64,000 nucleotides of DNA from Xiphias gladius (lineage: Eukaryota > Chordata > Actinopteri > Istiophoriformes > Xiphiidae), in the NCBI RefSeq assembly GCF_016859285.1, contig NC_053402.1:7411531-7475530 (forward strand), written 5' to 3'. Both the position numbers and the translations under genes were made by a program. Under the pieces are notes generated by a model. The model was not told the origin of the DNA, did no database searches, and saw only the letters and a program-made list of their open reading frames with translations. Below, one piece after another: positions 1-45,600 of this stretch (within the stretch, counting starts at the first letter, position 1; the number at the start of each line of letters is the position of its first letter).

Positions 1-152
1 AAAGATTTGTTTCACTGGTGCTAATTCAAACCAGCTTTCTTTAGCCCCTGTTCTTTGTCTGAAGCAAAGTAGAAAACATGAAACCTCACTGTCCTTGCTC
101 TCATTGTTTTGTTTATTGTGATTGCTCCTTATAGTAATAGTCTGACACTCAC

Positions 153-32690
<32,538 letters not shown>

Positions 32691-33899
32691 CTTTTCCTGG
32701 GGTTTACCAGAGCAACGTGGCCACCTAAAACAGACAGGAGTGCAGGAATTGGTGGCTTAGGCATTACAAAATATTACAAACAGAATGCTTACCTCGCATG
32801 TCCTTTAAAACTCCATAATAGCGCTCCATGTATCCCTCTCGCTGTGATGACTAAAGACTCAAAAAGGAATAATGGTTGTACCTTTATTTTTTCTTTTCGA
32901 GTGCCACCAATATTTTGTGCACTCAGTTTAATTCTTATTTTATTTTGTTGCTATAATATAGCTGTAATAACTGTATAACAAATCACATTATAAACAGTCA
33001 GTTCGTTGTGTGTGATAAAATCCAATACATCTTTTGACTCATATCTGGAATAACAAAGTAATACATCGGGCCCAATGTGGTAGGAATACCGTATGTCACC
33101 AGTCCAGATCATTACTAGTGCTGAATGGGGACATGATTTAACAGTTGGACCAAATTTTAAACCAGGTTTTAGAATAAATTTTATACTCTGTATGACTTGT
33201 CACTGAATGGGTCTGAAAAAATAATATTGCGCATACTGCGTAGGCTACACTGCTCTCGCAGGAGGACGGAGCGACGTCGTGAACTGCTCATACCTAAACA
33301 TCCCTCATTTTCTTGTAGATACCTTGCAGTGCAGAAAATATTCCGCTGTAACACATATCCCGGTGGTTCAGAGAACATCTACAACCTGCTCTTGTCTATA
33401 CATGTATGATGGAGCTTATACAACAGATACGATGACTGTTGCATTGGCGAGTCCCCAAAAAGCACAAAATGAACGGAAAGATGCAGGGGAAACTTGCCGC
33501 TGAAGTCTTGTTCACAAATATTAGGCTAATATTTGCGGGAAATAAACATGAGCAACGGAAATAGCATATGTAAATTAGGTACTCGGAGTGTGCCATAGTA
33601 TTTGAACGTGAAATAACATTGCAAGAGAGCTGAAAGTCCAGTTATCACCATCAGAACGACAATTAGGATGAAAAACAACGTAACGTAAGCGTCAAGGAAA
33701 AATTACTTTCCTTAAATTTTGTTTAACCAACAGAAAAATGTACTCATAAAGCTAGCTTACCACAGCTAGATAGCACTTACTCTGTTGTCTATTATGAGTT
33801 TCAGTGTTATCTCATTGACGTTTGTCTGGTTGGAGAAAAAACGCTAACAAGGATAACTATAGACTAAATGACATTACAAGGTGGGTTCTTAACTCACGA

Positions 33900-34260
33900 C
33901 ATAAATAGGGACTATAGCCTAACTAAGTTTCCAGAGCGACCTCCATCCTCCATCCTTGAGGCTGATCCGTTCATCCACGGTGGTGGTCCAACATTCTCCA
34001 CGCGCTCGCTCATCCCCGTCCTCGCGGTGAATAATAATACACTTACCTGGTGCAGTCAGCGAAGCAGCAGTCAAATCCTGTTCACGAAGCTGGACGATCT
34101 CCCCCTGATGCGACCCTGTATGCAACTAGCTGCTACACTCAAATGAAATGCAGGCATGTACTTGGGCTTTGGTATGCACCACGGGTACAAGGCTGCCTCT
34201 ACACTGGGGCCCCTCCTAAACCGAGCAGATTTGACCGCTGCTGCTCCCGCCTGTGGTGTA
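33900..34260 (-). promoter_or_regulatory. myh10: Candidate myh10 promoter and non-coding first exon
   Basis: The coding exon starts with a splice acceptor, so a 5' UTR exon must lie upstream. This stretch is richer in CpG than its AT-rich surroundings. It holds a strong minus-strand donor (CACCAG followed by GTAAGT, exon end at 34047). A second GTAAGT donor lies near 33776. Without transcript data I cannot choose between them or place the start site. Confidence 0.35.
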
Positions 34261-34964
34261 CCGTGCTCACATAGAAAGTGACCGCACAGATCAATACACC
34301 ACACTGTGATATTCACCGGGGTGATTCACCTGAGGACAATTTTGTGGGTTGTGTCTGATGACGCCTGGCAGGCTCTTTCGACTCATGAGTAAACACAGTG
34401 ATATGCATTTTGTCAGGACATTGTGATGTGGTGGCCGCTTTTTAAAAATCTATCCCCCACATATCTATGCATTGCACACACCTACTAAATGCAGGATAGA
34501 CACAATCGGTCCCTTACTTTGCGGTCTCTCTCTCCCCCTCTCCATCATTGGCTGGAAGAAACCAAACCCCCAATTTGCTGTAAACCACTTACATGCATGA
34601 AAAAACAATCGAAATTGCAAATGTTGCTTGTCTACATTACAAACAACTACCAAAATAAGTTGCATTACCACTACTAAACATTTGTACGTCTGATTTCTCA
34701 CAGGTCTTCATTCTAAAAATATTCTTTTAAAGGAGGAAAAAAAGAAAAGAAAAAGGAAATCCTTTTTATGGAAAGAAAGTCATATATAGCTTTTTCCCAT
34801 TCAAATGTCACATATTAAGTCATCATACCCATTCCCCTGCTGTAAACTGAAACACCCCCCTCTTGTGTCTGAAAGCGACAACGGCAGTATTTTATGCTCA
34901 ACAAAACTCATGCATTCATACATTACCCTACCACATACACAAGCTTTTGGTTTTACATTGACAT

Positions 34965-34970
34965 TTTATT
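34965..34970 (-). promoter_or_regulatory. ddx47: Candidate poly(A) signal of ddx47
   Basis: AATAAA on the minus strand, about 180 bases after the ddx47 stop codon. It is the first canonical hexamer downstream. Confidence 0.5.
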
Positions 34971-35147
34971 ACAAATGGAAAAAAACTCATAAAGGGGGAA
35001 AAGCATTTTTTCTGTAATTTGATCGTTGTTTGCTTCAATACTAAATGCTGGAAAACATGCTGTTGTCATAAATCATCAAGTTTTACACCAAAATAAAGAA
35101 AAGCCTTGTATGTTGTAGTTATATACAGTCTTTTAATGTTGGAGGCT

Positions 35148-38100
35148 TCAGCGCCCTCCCCTCCATGCTCCCCCACCTCTATTCTTCCCTCCTCCTCCTC
35201 TTCCTCCTTTCACTTTCTTCCTCACTCCACTTGCTTGTTCTGTGTCATCATCGTCTCCATCTGCTCTTTTGGGCCTTTTCCTTTTCTCTCCTTGCTCTTT
35301 CATTTCCTGAGGAAGACAAGTTTTTTTTTTTCCTCAACTTAATTTTTGTTGGGCTGAGAGTTTCAATACACTATCCAGATATTACACACCTTTTTTTAAA
35401 ACCGTGGTTTCAAACACTTTAAAAAAAAAATGTATTTAGCCATTACTTTTAAGTATTTCAACCATTTCTTCCTTACTTTTAAATAACTATTTTAACTGAA
35501 ATTTTATTTTTACTCTTTATCCAATACTTTTAGCTAACTATTTCAACAACTCATCCATTACTGTTAACTGTTTTGACTTCTCTGCTAGCTTGCTAACTAG
35601 TTTTCACACACACTCAAATGCAATACGTGGTTTTCATGTTTTACAGCATGGGTTTTTTAAAGTCTGAGACTGTGGGCCTCCCCTCAGACAAAGCTTGGAA
35701 AAAGGCGCCCTCTCGCCCCTCTTTAGTTTACCCGCTTAGTTGCACTCAATTCCTGGATGCCTATGAGATCATGATTATATTATTTGAACCCATAGACACT
35801 CAACAGTTGAGCCAAGACAGTCCAATATTGCTGTTTGACATAACTACAGACAACACGAAATACATAAAAAAAAGGTCTGTCCTAAGGAATTTATTAGTTT
35901 CTGACCCTGGGAAAGTAGGAAACAGTAAAATTCCCCAAAACTACTGTATCTCTTAACAATCTCTTTAATCAAAGCACACATATTTAGGCTATTCTATGTG
36001 ATCTCCTTTTGATAACTAATGTAATATTTTTTCACTTCCATTCACTAAGCCTCCCCTGAAACTGTTTGGAGCCCCCAGGGGAGGCCCACCTCCCACTTTG
36101 AAACCCTCTGTTTTACAGTTTACTCAATATATGAATATATATATTTTACAAATCAAACCAAAGTTTCTATTTATTTTTTGGGCTACCCCATACTCTTCCA
36201 CCACATATCCCCTGGTAACTGCAGAAATACCCCCTAGGTTACATCTGTTTGGGAATCACTGCTTTAAAACATAGATTAACAACAGAAACAGACACTTTCT
36301 CACTTTTATTACATTCCATCTCTATCCCATCATCGTCCAACTGTCCCTAGTCCCAAAAATTAATTTATCCATCATTGTTCAGCATGTCACATCCATCCCT
36401 TTTAATCTGGTAAACATATCGTTAGATGAGAAATTTGTTAATTTCAGTCGATTCTTAACATTGTAGAATATTCAATTTGTCTGTTGAAATGACATTCAAG
36501 TTATTTGGTCAGTAAAGCACACATTTTTCACAAGTATATATCATATAGTATGTCCTTAACAAGTGTTACTCAACATACAGAAGCGTAACAATTTAATTTC
36601 AGTATAAGAAGAGAAAATATTAGATTTTCAGACAGTACTAACTGATGAGTTCGTAACACTGTTTTCCCAGCCAGGTTTGACACAACGACAGGTTTTTCAT
36701 GTTTGAGATAATATTCAGAAAAGTGATCATATAGTAAAGATGACTCACCAGCCTGGCAAATCTCTGGGCCTCGCTCACCCTCTCCACCAGCATCATCACT
36801 TCCTCTTCCTGGGTAGGGAAGGCAGGGAGTTTCTTCCCAATCAAGCTTTCGATTCGCTGGAAAAGCTCCACATCATACCTAAGATAACGGAATGTGTCAG
36901 TTTACTGCAGTCACCTCATTTTCATTTATTTACTCAGAGCACAAGTAGCAACAGATTAGAAAAAGGCAGAAGACAAGCACACCTGTTGAACATTAATTTA
37001 AAAATAACGGCAATAAATTAATTTAATAATAATAAATTTAATAATGGAGCGAGAATGACAAAAAATAAAATTGTATCCAGGCAAATATTAAGTAATGGCG
37101 GAATTAACAGGCAGCTCTTACTGAGTGACAAGGGTGATGGATTTCCCAGACCGGCCTGCCCTGGCTGTTCGGCCAACTCTATGGATGTAATCCTATGAGG
37201 GACAGACAGATCCAAAGATCCATTCAAGTCAAATCACTGAAAAAATGAAATCACCAAATAAACCAACAATTTGAATGTCAGCACCATGGTACCTTGGAAT
37301 GAGTGGGAATGTCGTAGTTAATGACACAGTCAACATGAGGAATGTCCAGCCCTCTGGATGCCACATCGGTTGCCAGAAGCACCGATCGAGACTTGGACTT
37401 GAACTTGTTTAGTGCTCCTAAACGTTTATTCTAACCAACAGAGGGAACAAGACCCAGAGAGTGAATATCGCATTAAACAGACAGCAAAAGACAGTGCGGA
37501 GAAGCTTCTATCACTATTATTAATACAGTCTATGCAGCATTTACAGTATATAATTACATTATCATGAATTGTGAACAGATTACAATTTTTAAAAAGTTGT
37601 ATTGCTATAAGGTACAAAACCAGAGGAGAGTGCTGTTGTTCCAACGCAAATCGAGCCAAAACTATTTGACATTCACACAGTGCTGGCCTTGAAAAAGTAA
37701 AAGGTTAAATGAGGAAAAGAATGATGCTTATCCTTTTAAGTAGGGCAGCAGTGAAAACCTCTGACCAAAGATGCAAGGAGCTCTATTATGAGAGATAATG
37801 AGATATATAGTCTACAATAAACATAACGACAAATGGCAATGACTGGCATCGGCAATAATCTTTTGAAGTTTATGAATGCAACACAAAGAACATTTAATTG
37901 CAATAAAAAACCCATAAAAACAGATTCTATAGATTTTTTGGCTCCCTAAACTCACTTAAATATGTCTCATGGTTTTGGCTATATGCTGCAGGCAATGCAG
38001 TGGACAGCTCTGCAGTAGTGTTGGTTACAACACTGCAATGACAGGCATTATGAATGATGGTGTTTTCAGTAGAGAAGACCCAGCATCAGCAACATTTTTA

Positions 38101-41100
38101 TTGGTTTTGACAAAAATGTGTGAACAGAGAGAAACACAGCACGCAAACAGATGCTTGTGCAACACTGTGCTTCTGTCATCAAACCACTATAGTTCACAAT
38201 AGTTTAGTTTTTAAAGCCAACTGGATTCCAGGAGGTGTGTATGTGTGAGATACTGTAAGGGTCCTGGGAGATGAGGACAGTGTGTGTGTCTGTCAGGCTC
38301 TGTCTCTGAAGCTCTACCTGACTCATCTGGCCATGAAGAGGGATAGCAGTGATGCCAAGGTTCCTTAACAACAGTGCCACCCGCTGGGCATTGTTACATG
38401 TGCTGCAGAAAATTATAAACGAGTTACCGGCCAGCTCGTTCAGAATGGACACCAGGTAACAGTCCTACCACAAAACAGACACAAGCACAAACAGGTGTTA
38501 TGAAATCTATTATACTATATATAAACACCAGTATAAGTTAATTCTAGTATTATGGCAGACAGGGAATGAACAGCTTGCAGCCTATGGTCTCAGACATTAC
38601 AACATGAAAACGGAATGTTCGTCTCTGTGTACTCACCTTGTACTTGGATGGTATGAAGATGTAGTATTGCTGCAGTTTGTCAACTGTAGAGTATTTTGTG
38701 GATACCGCACACTTCACAGGATCTTTCAGAGCTGCTCTCTGTAGTTTCTGGACCTGTAAACAAATTAGAGAAAGTCAGTGCAAGAGAACAGTGTACAGGC
38801 AAGTGATATAATGCCATAAATCCTCTTTTAAATTTCCTGGTCACCCTGCAGCACTAGCAGCCAGTAACACAGAACAAAGCAGGACTGCAAAGCCCTCACA
38901 GAATTGATGAAGTGATTGTCTACCTTTTTGGTCATGGTGGCAGAGAACAAGAAGGTGCGTCTCTCTCTGGGAATAACCTTCAATATTTTATCCACCTGGC
39001 AAAAAAAGAAAGCATACTTATAGCAAAAAAGCCTCAAAGTGTCAGAGATTACATTATCTTCCAGGTATATTAAAGGAGTATTTCCATAGAAGAAATTCTG
39101 TTTCCTAAACCAAATAGGGAGAGACTGTTGTACTGAATGAAAGCAAGACTAAGACTTAATGTGAGTTTGATTTTTGTTAATAAATGATACTCATATAAGT
39201 GTCCGACGACCCACCTCAGTCTCAAAGTCCATGTTTAGGATTCTGTCCGCTTCATCCATGACCAGGAACTTCAGAGCTCGTAGGGAGAAGCCCTTGGTGT
39301 TCTCCAGGTGGTCTATCAATCGACCAGGTGTGGCTGTAAACACATTTGTACCACTTAGTTGTCATTACATCGATGCTATAATTATCAGTTGAGAAAAAAG
39401 GTGAATTTAGAAATATGTCTGAAGATTCTCAGTGATCCAGGTCATGGGATTCTGTAAATGCTATGCGAAGGCAACTGGACTTGCTTGAAGTTCCTGAAGA
39501 CGTTTCGCCTCTCATCTGAAAGGCTCCTTCAGAACTGAATTAGCCTTTCAGAACAGAAGCTTTTCGGATAGAGGCGAAACGTCTTCAGGAACTTCAAGCA
39601 AGTCCAGTTGCCTTTGCATAGTATTTACAGAAGTGAATATAGAAAGTAAATTAAAGAAATTATATAATTTAAGATTTTTGATACTTGAGTTATGGGTGAT
39701 TCATATGTCATGTGAGGAGTTTGTATAAACATTAAGTGTAGTAAGGTATTACTCTTCTAACCTCAATAACTATACAATTTCTGATCTCTGATTTAACTCT
39801 TTTTGTAAAGGTACTAGAAATTCTTTGTTTTATATTTATTACTTTTCCCAGAAATTACCAAACATTGTTCATTTCAATACAAAATTAACTTGCTTGCTTT
39901 GGGTGATTAAATAGGGGATTAATTGTAGGTAACTTGAATATTGCACATTATCTGAACACAAGAAGAAAAAAAATGTATGAAAATGTATCAACAGGAAAAA
40001 CGTATAATGAAGGCTATCATCACAACATCAGCTAAGCACAAACAGTAACCGTTTAGTGATTTCTTCTGCACACATATACAAACACATGAAGAAAAGCATG
40101 AATGAATGTGCTGCTGTTTATGAAACCTCTGTTAAAAAAAAAAAAAAATACTGATCACAGTTTCACTTTTGGCCTTACCAATAACAATATGTGGTTTCTT
40201 GGCCAACACCAAGGACTGGGACATCATATCAATCCCACCAACTACAACAGCTGCAAGACAAATGTGGCAGGTTTTAGCTACAGAACCATAGAACTCTTCT
40301 ATATCACGACAAATCATCTAACCTTTCATTAATGGACACATACCACACTTAACACCAATGCTGGAGCCCAAGGCCTCAAACTGCTCCGAGATCTGAAATG
40401 CCAACTCCCTGGTGGGGGTGAGGACAAGGGTATGAAGCCTTTGGGGCAAGGCCAACAGTGACTGGAGGATGGGCAGAGCAAAGGCACCTGTCTTTCCTGA
40501 ACCAGTCTCTGCCAAGCCGATAACATCCCTCCCTGAAGTTTAAGAAAAAGGCACAGAAAGACAAAAGTCATGTATATTTAACAGTAGCGGAAAGAAACTA
40601 AGCCCATTTATTCAAGTACTTAAGTACAATTTTGAGGTACAAGTACTTTACTTGAAAATCTACATTTTCTTTTACTTTCTACCTCTACTTCAGTGCTTTT
40701 CAGAGAGATACAGTATATAATGCTTTTCAATCCTTCACACTTGACAGGTACAATTACTTGCTACTTTTCTGATTAAGAATTTAAAACCCTATAATAATTA
40801 CTGCAATGTTTTTTCATCTGTGGAAAAATCCTGCATACTGTCAAAAACAAAAACCTATAAACATATAAAACACAACGCACTGTTATACAGTAAAGTAAAC
40901 CACCCAACAGTACATAAATAGATAGAATGATATCCAATGCAGCCAACTATGACAAAAAATGCTAAAATGCTTATAAAATGTCAATGCATCGGCAATAATA
41001 ATCCAATGAAATCACATATATATCACAAGGTGATACTGACAGGGGGCAATATGTTGGATAACTTATACTATACTGATAATACTGATTGAATGCATTACTT

Positions 41101-41733
41101 TTACATATTTGGGCGTATCTATATACTGCGGTATTTCTAATTTTACTTAAGTAAAAGATTTGAATAGTTCTTTCACCACTTGCATTGTAGGGAGCACATT
41201 TGATGGGTTGCACAGACAACACAGTGGCACTGGAGGCAACCCTCTCTAATGGGATCACCGGACAGGATTAGGTTACTGTCGTGTCTCACCTTGCAGGGCT
41301 ACAGGTATAGCCTCTATCTGAATCTTTGTTGGACTCTTCCATCCCAGCTGATCACACGCATGGCAGAGAACCTCTGTAACACCCTGTCGGAGCCAAAGAA
41401 ACCGGACAAAGACCTTTGTAAGATTCTGATAATGTTGTGCTACCAATTAACAACACGTTTTCAGATACCAGGCATATTTTATAAAATAAATAATTACGTT
41501 TACAGATTATATTAGCGTACTTTAGCTAACTTAAACTGCTAAATTGTGGCTTATGTTGCTAGAATGTCTTCTCTGATTCGCTCCATGTGAAACAAACTTA
41601 CCAGATCCTTGAAGGTCTTCACTGTCTCATCGTTTTCACCTCTATTAACAAGACTGTTATCATCGTCACTGCTCGAACCTTCGAGTGTTTCATCTGTGTT
41701 TGGCTTTACGCTCTCCTTACTGTCGTCCGCCAT
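35148..41733 (-). CDS. ddx47: DEAD-box ATP-dependent RNA helicase DDX47 (Rrp3 type), complete
   Basis: Nucleolar RNA helicase needed for pre-ribosomal RNA processing (yeast Rrp3 family). Twelve coding exons: 41602-41733, 41290-41383, 40344-40532, 40179-40250, 39215-39333, 38924-38995, 38637-38753, 38318-38464, 37293-37430, 37122-37192, 36749-36878, 35148-35306. They join to 1440 bases, 479 residues (human about 455). Helicase signatures appear in order: Q motif PTKIQ, Walker [25 protein letters not shown] (in [13 protein letters not shown]), SAT, FCSTCNN, RGLDIP and [11 protein letters not shown]. The N-terminus is acidic and Ser-rich (SSSDDDNSL) before KTFKDL. The C-terminal tail in the last exon is basic and ends in a Gly/Arg-rich stretch (GGRGGGG) where the human protein has a Lys/Arg tail. 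All motifs are intact, so I expect a working enzyme. It lies head-to-tail behind wbp11 and upstream of myh10. Confidence 0.96.
35430..35610. repeat. Degenerate TTAGCTAACTATTTCAAC repeat, second locus
   Basis: Within the last ddx47 intron; has the units TTTTAGCTAACTATTTCAAC and CATCCATTACTG found near 9690-9860. Confidence 0.5.
35640..36112. mobile_element. Possible inverted-repeat element in the last ddx47 intron
   Basis: The left end (GTGGGCCTCCCCTCAGAC preceded by TTTTTTAAAGTCTGAG) and the right end (CCAGGGGAGGCCCACCTCCC followed by ACTTTGAAACC) are inverted to each other over about 40 bases with mismatches. The interior has no long coding frame. Confidence 0.45.
39451..39631. mobile_element. 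Snap-back hairpin element in a ddx47 intron
   Basis: Arms 39451-39516 and 39567-39631 are near-perfect inverted repeats of about 65 bases (TCTGTAAATGCTATGCGAAG against its mirror) with a loop of about 50 bases that itself holds a smaller inverted pair (GAAAGGCT/AGCCTTTC). Probably a small non-autonomous DNA element. Lies between ddx47 coding exons 4 and 5. Confidence 0.75.
40585..41187. mobile_element. AAGTACTTAAGTACAATTTTGAGGTAC-type repeat in ddx47 intron 2
   Basis: Left end AGCGGAAAGAAACTAAGC, then TACTTAAGTACAATTTTGAG. Right end ACTTAAGTAAAAGATTTGAA and TTCTTTCACCACTTGC. The ends are of a type widespread in teleost introns and look partly inverted to one another. A further fragment lies near 52510-52680. 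Family name not assigned. Confidence 0.55.
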
Positions 41734-41880
41734 GCTGTTGTCGCCCCAACGTGTCGTCAGCTCGGCAATGCGCAGATGCGGAAACGAGTACGGGCTAATG
41801 CAATGGATGATGGGAATTGTTGTTGTTTTCATAATGTACATTCTAAGACAAGACATACACCTCTTAAAACATAACACATA
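41734..41880 (-). promoter_or_regulatory. ddx47: ddx47 promoter region with ZNF143/Staf-like site
   Basis: Immediately upstream of the ddx47 ATG the sequence is CpG-richer. On the minus strand it contains AACAACAATTCCCATCATCC (about 41804-41823), which closely resembles the ZNF143/Staf element (ACTACAATTCCCA core) common in vertebrate housekeeping promoters. No TATA box is seen. The site assignment is from memory of the motif. Confidence 0.5.
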
Positions 41881-42104
41881 GCTAGTGTGTTAATGTGAGG
41901 AGACAGTTAAAGGTGGTTGTGAGGGTAAAGAAATTACTAGGAAATTTGAATGGCTGACTAGTGGAATTCAGGGAAATCTTTTTCCAGACATAAAGCATGC
42001 TGAAATTACTTGTGTGGTGTATAATTATGCTTTTAGAGTGCTGCTTATATTGCCTCATATATTACATCACACTGAAACATGAGGTAAAAACACTTTGTGA
42101 AGTA

Positions 42105-42110
42105 TTTATT
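42105..42110 (-). promoter_or_regulatory. wbp11: Candidate poly(A) signal of wbp11
   Basis: AATAAA on the minus strand about 570 bases after the wbp11 stop and before the ddx47 promoter. Confidence 0.4.
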
Positions 42111-42677
42111 TAGCTACAGGTTAAACAGCTTCGAACATGCATTCTGTCAGTGGTTGGCAAGCATGCCACACCTTTGTTTTGATGTCCAACATGTTTAAAT
42201 CACTGATAAAATAAACAGTTGACGGTAAAACAATCATACAAAAATGACCCGTAAAGGCCATGCCAAATAACAAATAGTTGGCCAGAGAGAAAACACAACA
42301 TACCACTTGGTAGACTGGCATTTTTTCAGTGCAGAGAATAGTGTGTTTTTATGAGTTGCCTAATGGAATACCAACCAATCTAAATGTCTCCAATTACATA
42401 TATATATATAATCAGATTAAGTATGTATATCAAATTCACATTCTCTCTAGATACAACAAATAATATTCCATTACTCAAATAGTCAAATGAAGATGATTCT
42501 GCTGAAACCAGAGCTGAGAGTGTAGCAGCATTCCTTGGTTTGCTAAAGGGAAACTGATCAAGCCGAATGCCTTAAAGACAGCTACCTCTATTACTCTGCA
42601 CAGAAAACAAATAAAACTAATACACGCCTGTTTTTCAGAGCGCCCATCGAACATTCCCTCCAATGCCCTCTTAAATC

Positions 42678-45600
42678 TCAGAGGAGTCCCTCCATCTCCC
42701 TCATAAAGGCTTCATACACCTGGTCCTTAGTCTTCATGCTGGGCTGAGACATAACACCCAACTGGGCTGGGTTGGATAGGCCCATTGGAGCAGCTGTTGC
42801 CTGTTTCTGCCCCTTGCCACCTCCAACGCCTTCATCTCCCCTTCTTCCTCCACCACCACCACCCCCTGCTTTCTCCAAAGGCCCAGCTGCTGCCCCGGGT
42901 ATTGCTCCGCTCTTGTCCCTACGCACCCTTAGTGCCGTGGGCACAAAGCGGGTAACCTCCGCCTTTGGATTGATAATCTGAGGTTTGGCAGAGATGGTGG
43001 CCCCACCAGAGCCGGCAACCGCTGCCATGCTGCCTCCTGCTGCTGCGACAGAGGTGATGTTGGCGCGTTTTTCGATGGTGGCTGCGTGGTGGTGACCGGG
43101 GGGGTTGCTTCCAGGATTGGTGCCCGTGGAGGCAGCAGCTGTCCCTGGGGGAGGGGGCATCTGCATGACACCCGGTCGCATGGGCATGGCAGGAGGTGGT
43201 AAGTTGCTCTGTGAACTGTCCTGGCTGGATCCTGAGCCTTTTTGTCGCTGGACAATGTTGGGAGGAGCACTGAGCACGTTGGAGTTGAGAGGTGGAGGGA
43301 AGAGGGAAAGTGGTGGGGCAAGTGGACGTGGGGGCCCTCCTGCTCTTGGGGGAGGTGGTGGGATACCTGTAAGGAGACACAAGACAGATGTATTTCGATG
43401 AGAAATTTCTGAGATGTTCTTCTTCATTACTCCATATAGTTGAACTTTTTCCATGTGTTAATAGATAAAGTATGCTTACATACTTACTTACCCCATGTAT
43501 GTAAGCAAATACATAAATAAAGTTACATTAAGCAAAGTTACTGAGCAGCAACAGCATTTAAAAATAAATATATACATTTCCCGGCCATGTTGTGTGACAT
43601 ATAATTATGTCATGTTTGCCCAGCATGTCTCCATGCACACACAAGAATATATATATTATATATACACACACACAGTTTTCCTTTTCATGTATAGCACTAC
43701 ACATATGTTCAAGCACACACACAGATACTTGCCTTCACACAGTGTATGCACACATATGCCTACCTGGTGGTGCTGGGGGTGGTAGTCTGGGAGGGGGTCC
43801 ACGCGGTGGGGGGCCTGGAGGCAGGCCAGGTGGGGGACCTGGTGGAGGGCCAGGGGGTCGACCTGGTGGAGGTCCAGGAGGCAAAAGACGGTGCATTGGA
43901 CCCCTCAAGCCTCCAGGCATACCAGGAGGCCTCAAGAATGGAGGAGCACCTAAAGGTAACAGAATGTATCAGATAAATGATGCAGATGCATAGTGAACAT
44001 ATGGCTAATGAGTACAACCACCACATCCTTAAAACTACAGGATCAACATTGTATTCCAGTATCCAGTTCAGAGTTATAGTGTAGTATTATAGCTAGAAAT
44101 ATGTATCTAACCTGGTGGTGGGCCAGGAGGCGGGCCAGAGGGTGGACCAGGTGGCCTCATCGGGGGAGCTGGGGGTGGACCCAGTGGCGGAGGCCCAGCC
44201 ATTGGTGGACCTTGCAAGTGTGGAGGCCCCTGCTGTCCAACTGGCCCAGCAGGAAGGGGTAGACGCTGATTCGCCATGAGGTGGGACTGGTTGTCCCCTG
44301 GCGGTCCCCTGTCCTCGATGTCTGAGCTGTCTGATTCATCTGTGTATTCCTCCTCTACCTCTTCTTCTTCCTCCTCTTCAGGAACTGACTGACCTGAAGA
44401 AAAAGAAATAACACCATACCACGTCATCAGAAATAGAAAACGGTGTGTACTAGCTTAGTAAGTATGCAGGAGTGACATTAATATACTATAGTACCTGCCA
44501 TCCTCAACATCATGGCCTGCAGAGGGGTAATGGCCTTGGTCTTTTTCACCAGCCTCTTTTTCTTCCTCTTTCCTTCATGGTTTGCCTCTGGAGGCATATC
44601 TGCGAAACGTACACTGCGACCTAAACCATTTGGACATTAACATATTCATCAAAAGATTATATTAGTGTAATAACATAAATTCGAATCAGTATAATTTTTC
44701 AGAAATTGCTTTGAGACTATTTTGTGCATTGCAGAGTGCCCACAACAGCAATGTTGCTCCATTGTACATAAAGCCATAATATTTCTGTAAGATAAAATGA
44801 AGAATAGAAACCACAAGCACAAAAGTAAGGCACTGTTTAAGTCAAGAACTTGCAAAAATACTCACCAGCATGTCTTTCATTTCTGTCTCTATCCTCCTCT
44901 CTTTCCCTCTCATCATCTTGCCTGTCCACACTCATTCTCTGGTCACCGTCTCCCACTTCATCTCTCTCTTCTTCACTGTCCTCTTCAGAGTCGCTGTCGT
45001 CATCATCCACATCCTCCCGGTCTCTGTCACTCTCACTGCCACTATTCCGATCTCTTCCCAACTCCATTGCAGAGTCCTTTTCGATACCAGGAATAGAAGG
45101 CTCTATTCAGGTGAAAAAAAGAGTAAAAATTAGTTAAGAGCAACAGGCAGAAATGTTAGCAGCAACACATTGATGAAAGCAAAGTATTATTATTATTATT
45201 ATCATCATTATCATTATTATTGGAAAAAAAACAAAGTTAGCGATCAGAGATATAGGCATTAAGGGAACAGTTCATGTCTTACCTGTGTCTGTGCCGTAAG
45301 CTCGTCGATTAGGAATGCCGTACAGTGCCAGGACCTGTGGAGGTGGGGGCCCAGGTGGGGGGCCGGGGGGCTTCTTCCCTGGAGGTAAACGTGGGACACC
45401 TGGCACTGTTGCCAACGCTGGTCCAGAGGATGACGAGAGAGGTCCTTTACTGTGAAATACAAGAAGAAAGAATTACCTCATTGGCACAGTAGTAAACAGC
45501 AGCATCATATACTGAGTTTACCTGCAGAAACCTTTAACATATACAGCACAAGCCCTACCCAAAAGTTGAGCTCTTCTTCAGTATGGAAGGAGGCTGAGCC

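Noticed and set aside
38204-38317. Continuation of the ddx47 open frame past coding exon 8
   Set aside because: The frame runs past a GTAGAG donor into sequence unlike any helicase; the real protein resumes with NKRLG at 37430.
43607-43993. Gly-rich plus-strand open frame opposite wbp11
   Set aside because: It is the complement of the proline-rich wbp11 exon 10 and reflects its repeats.
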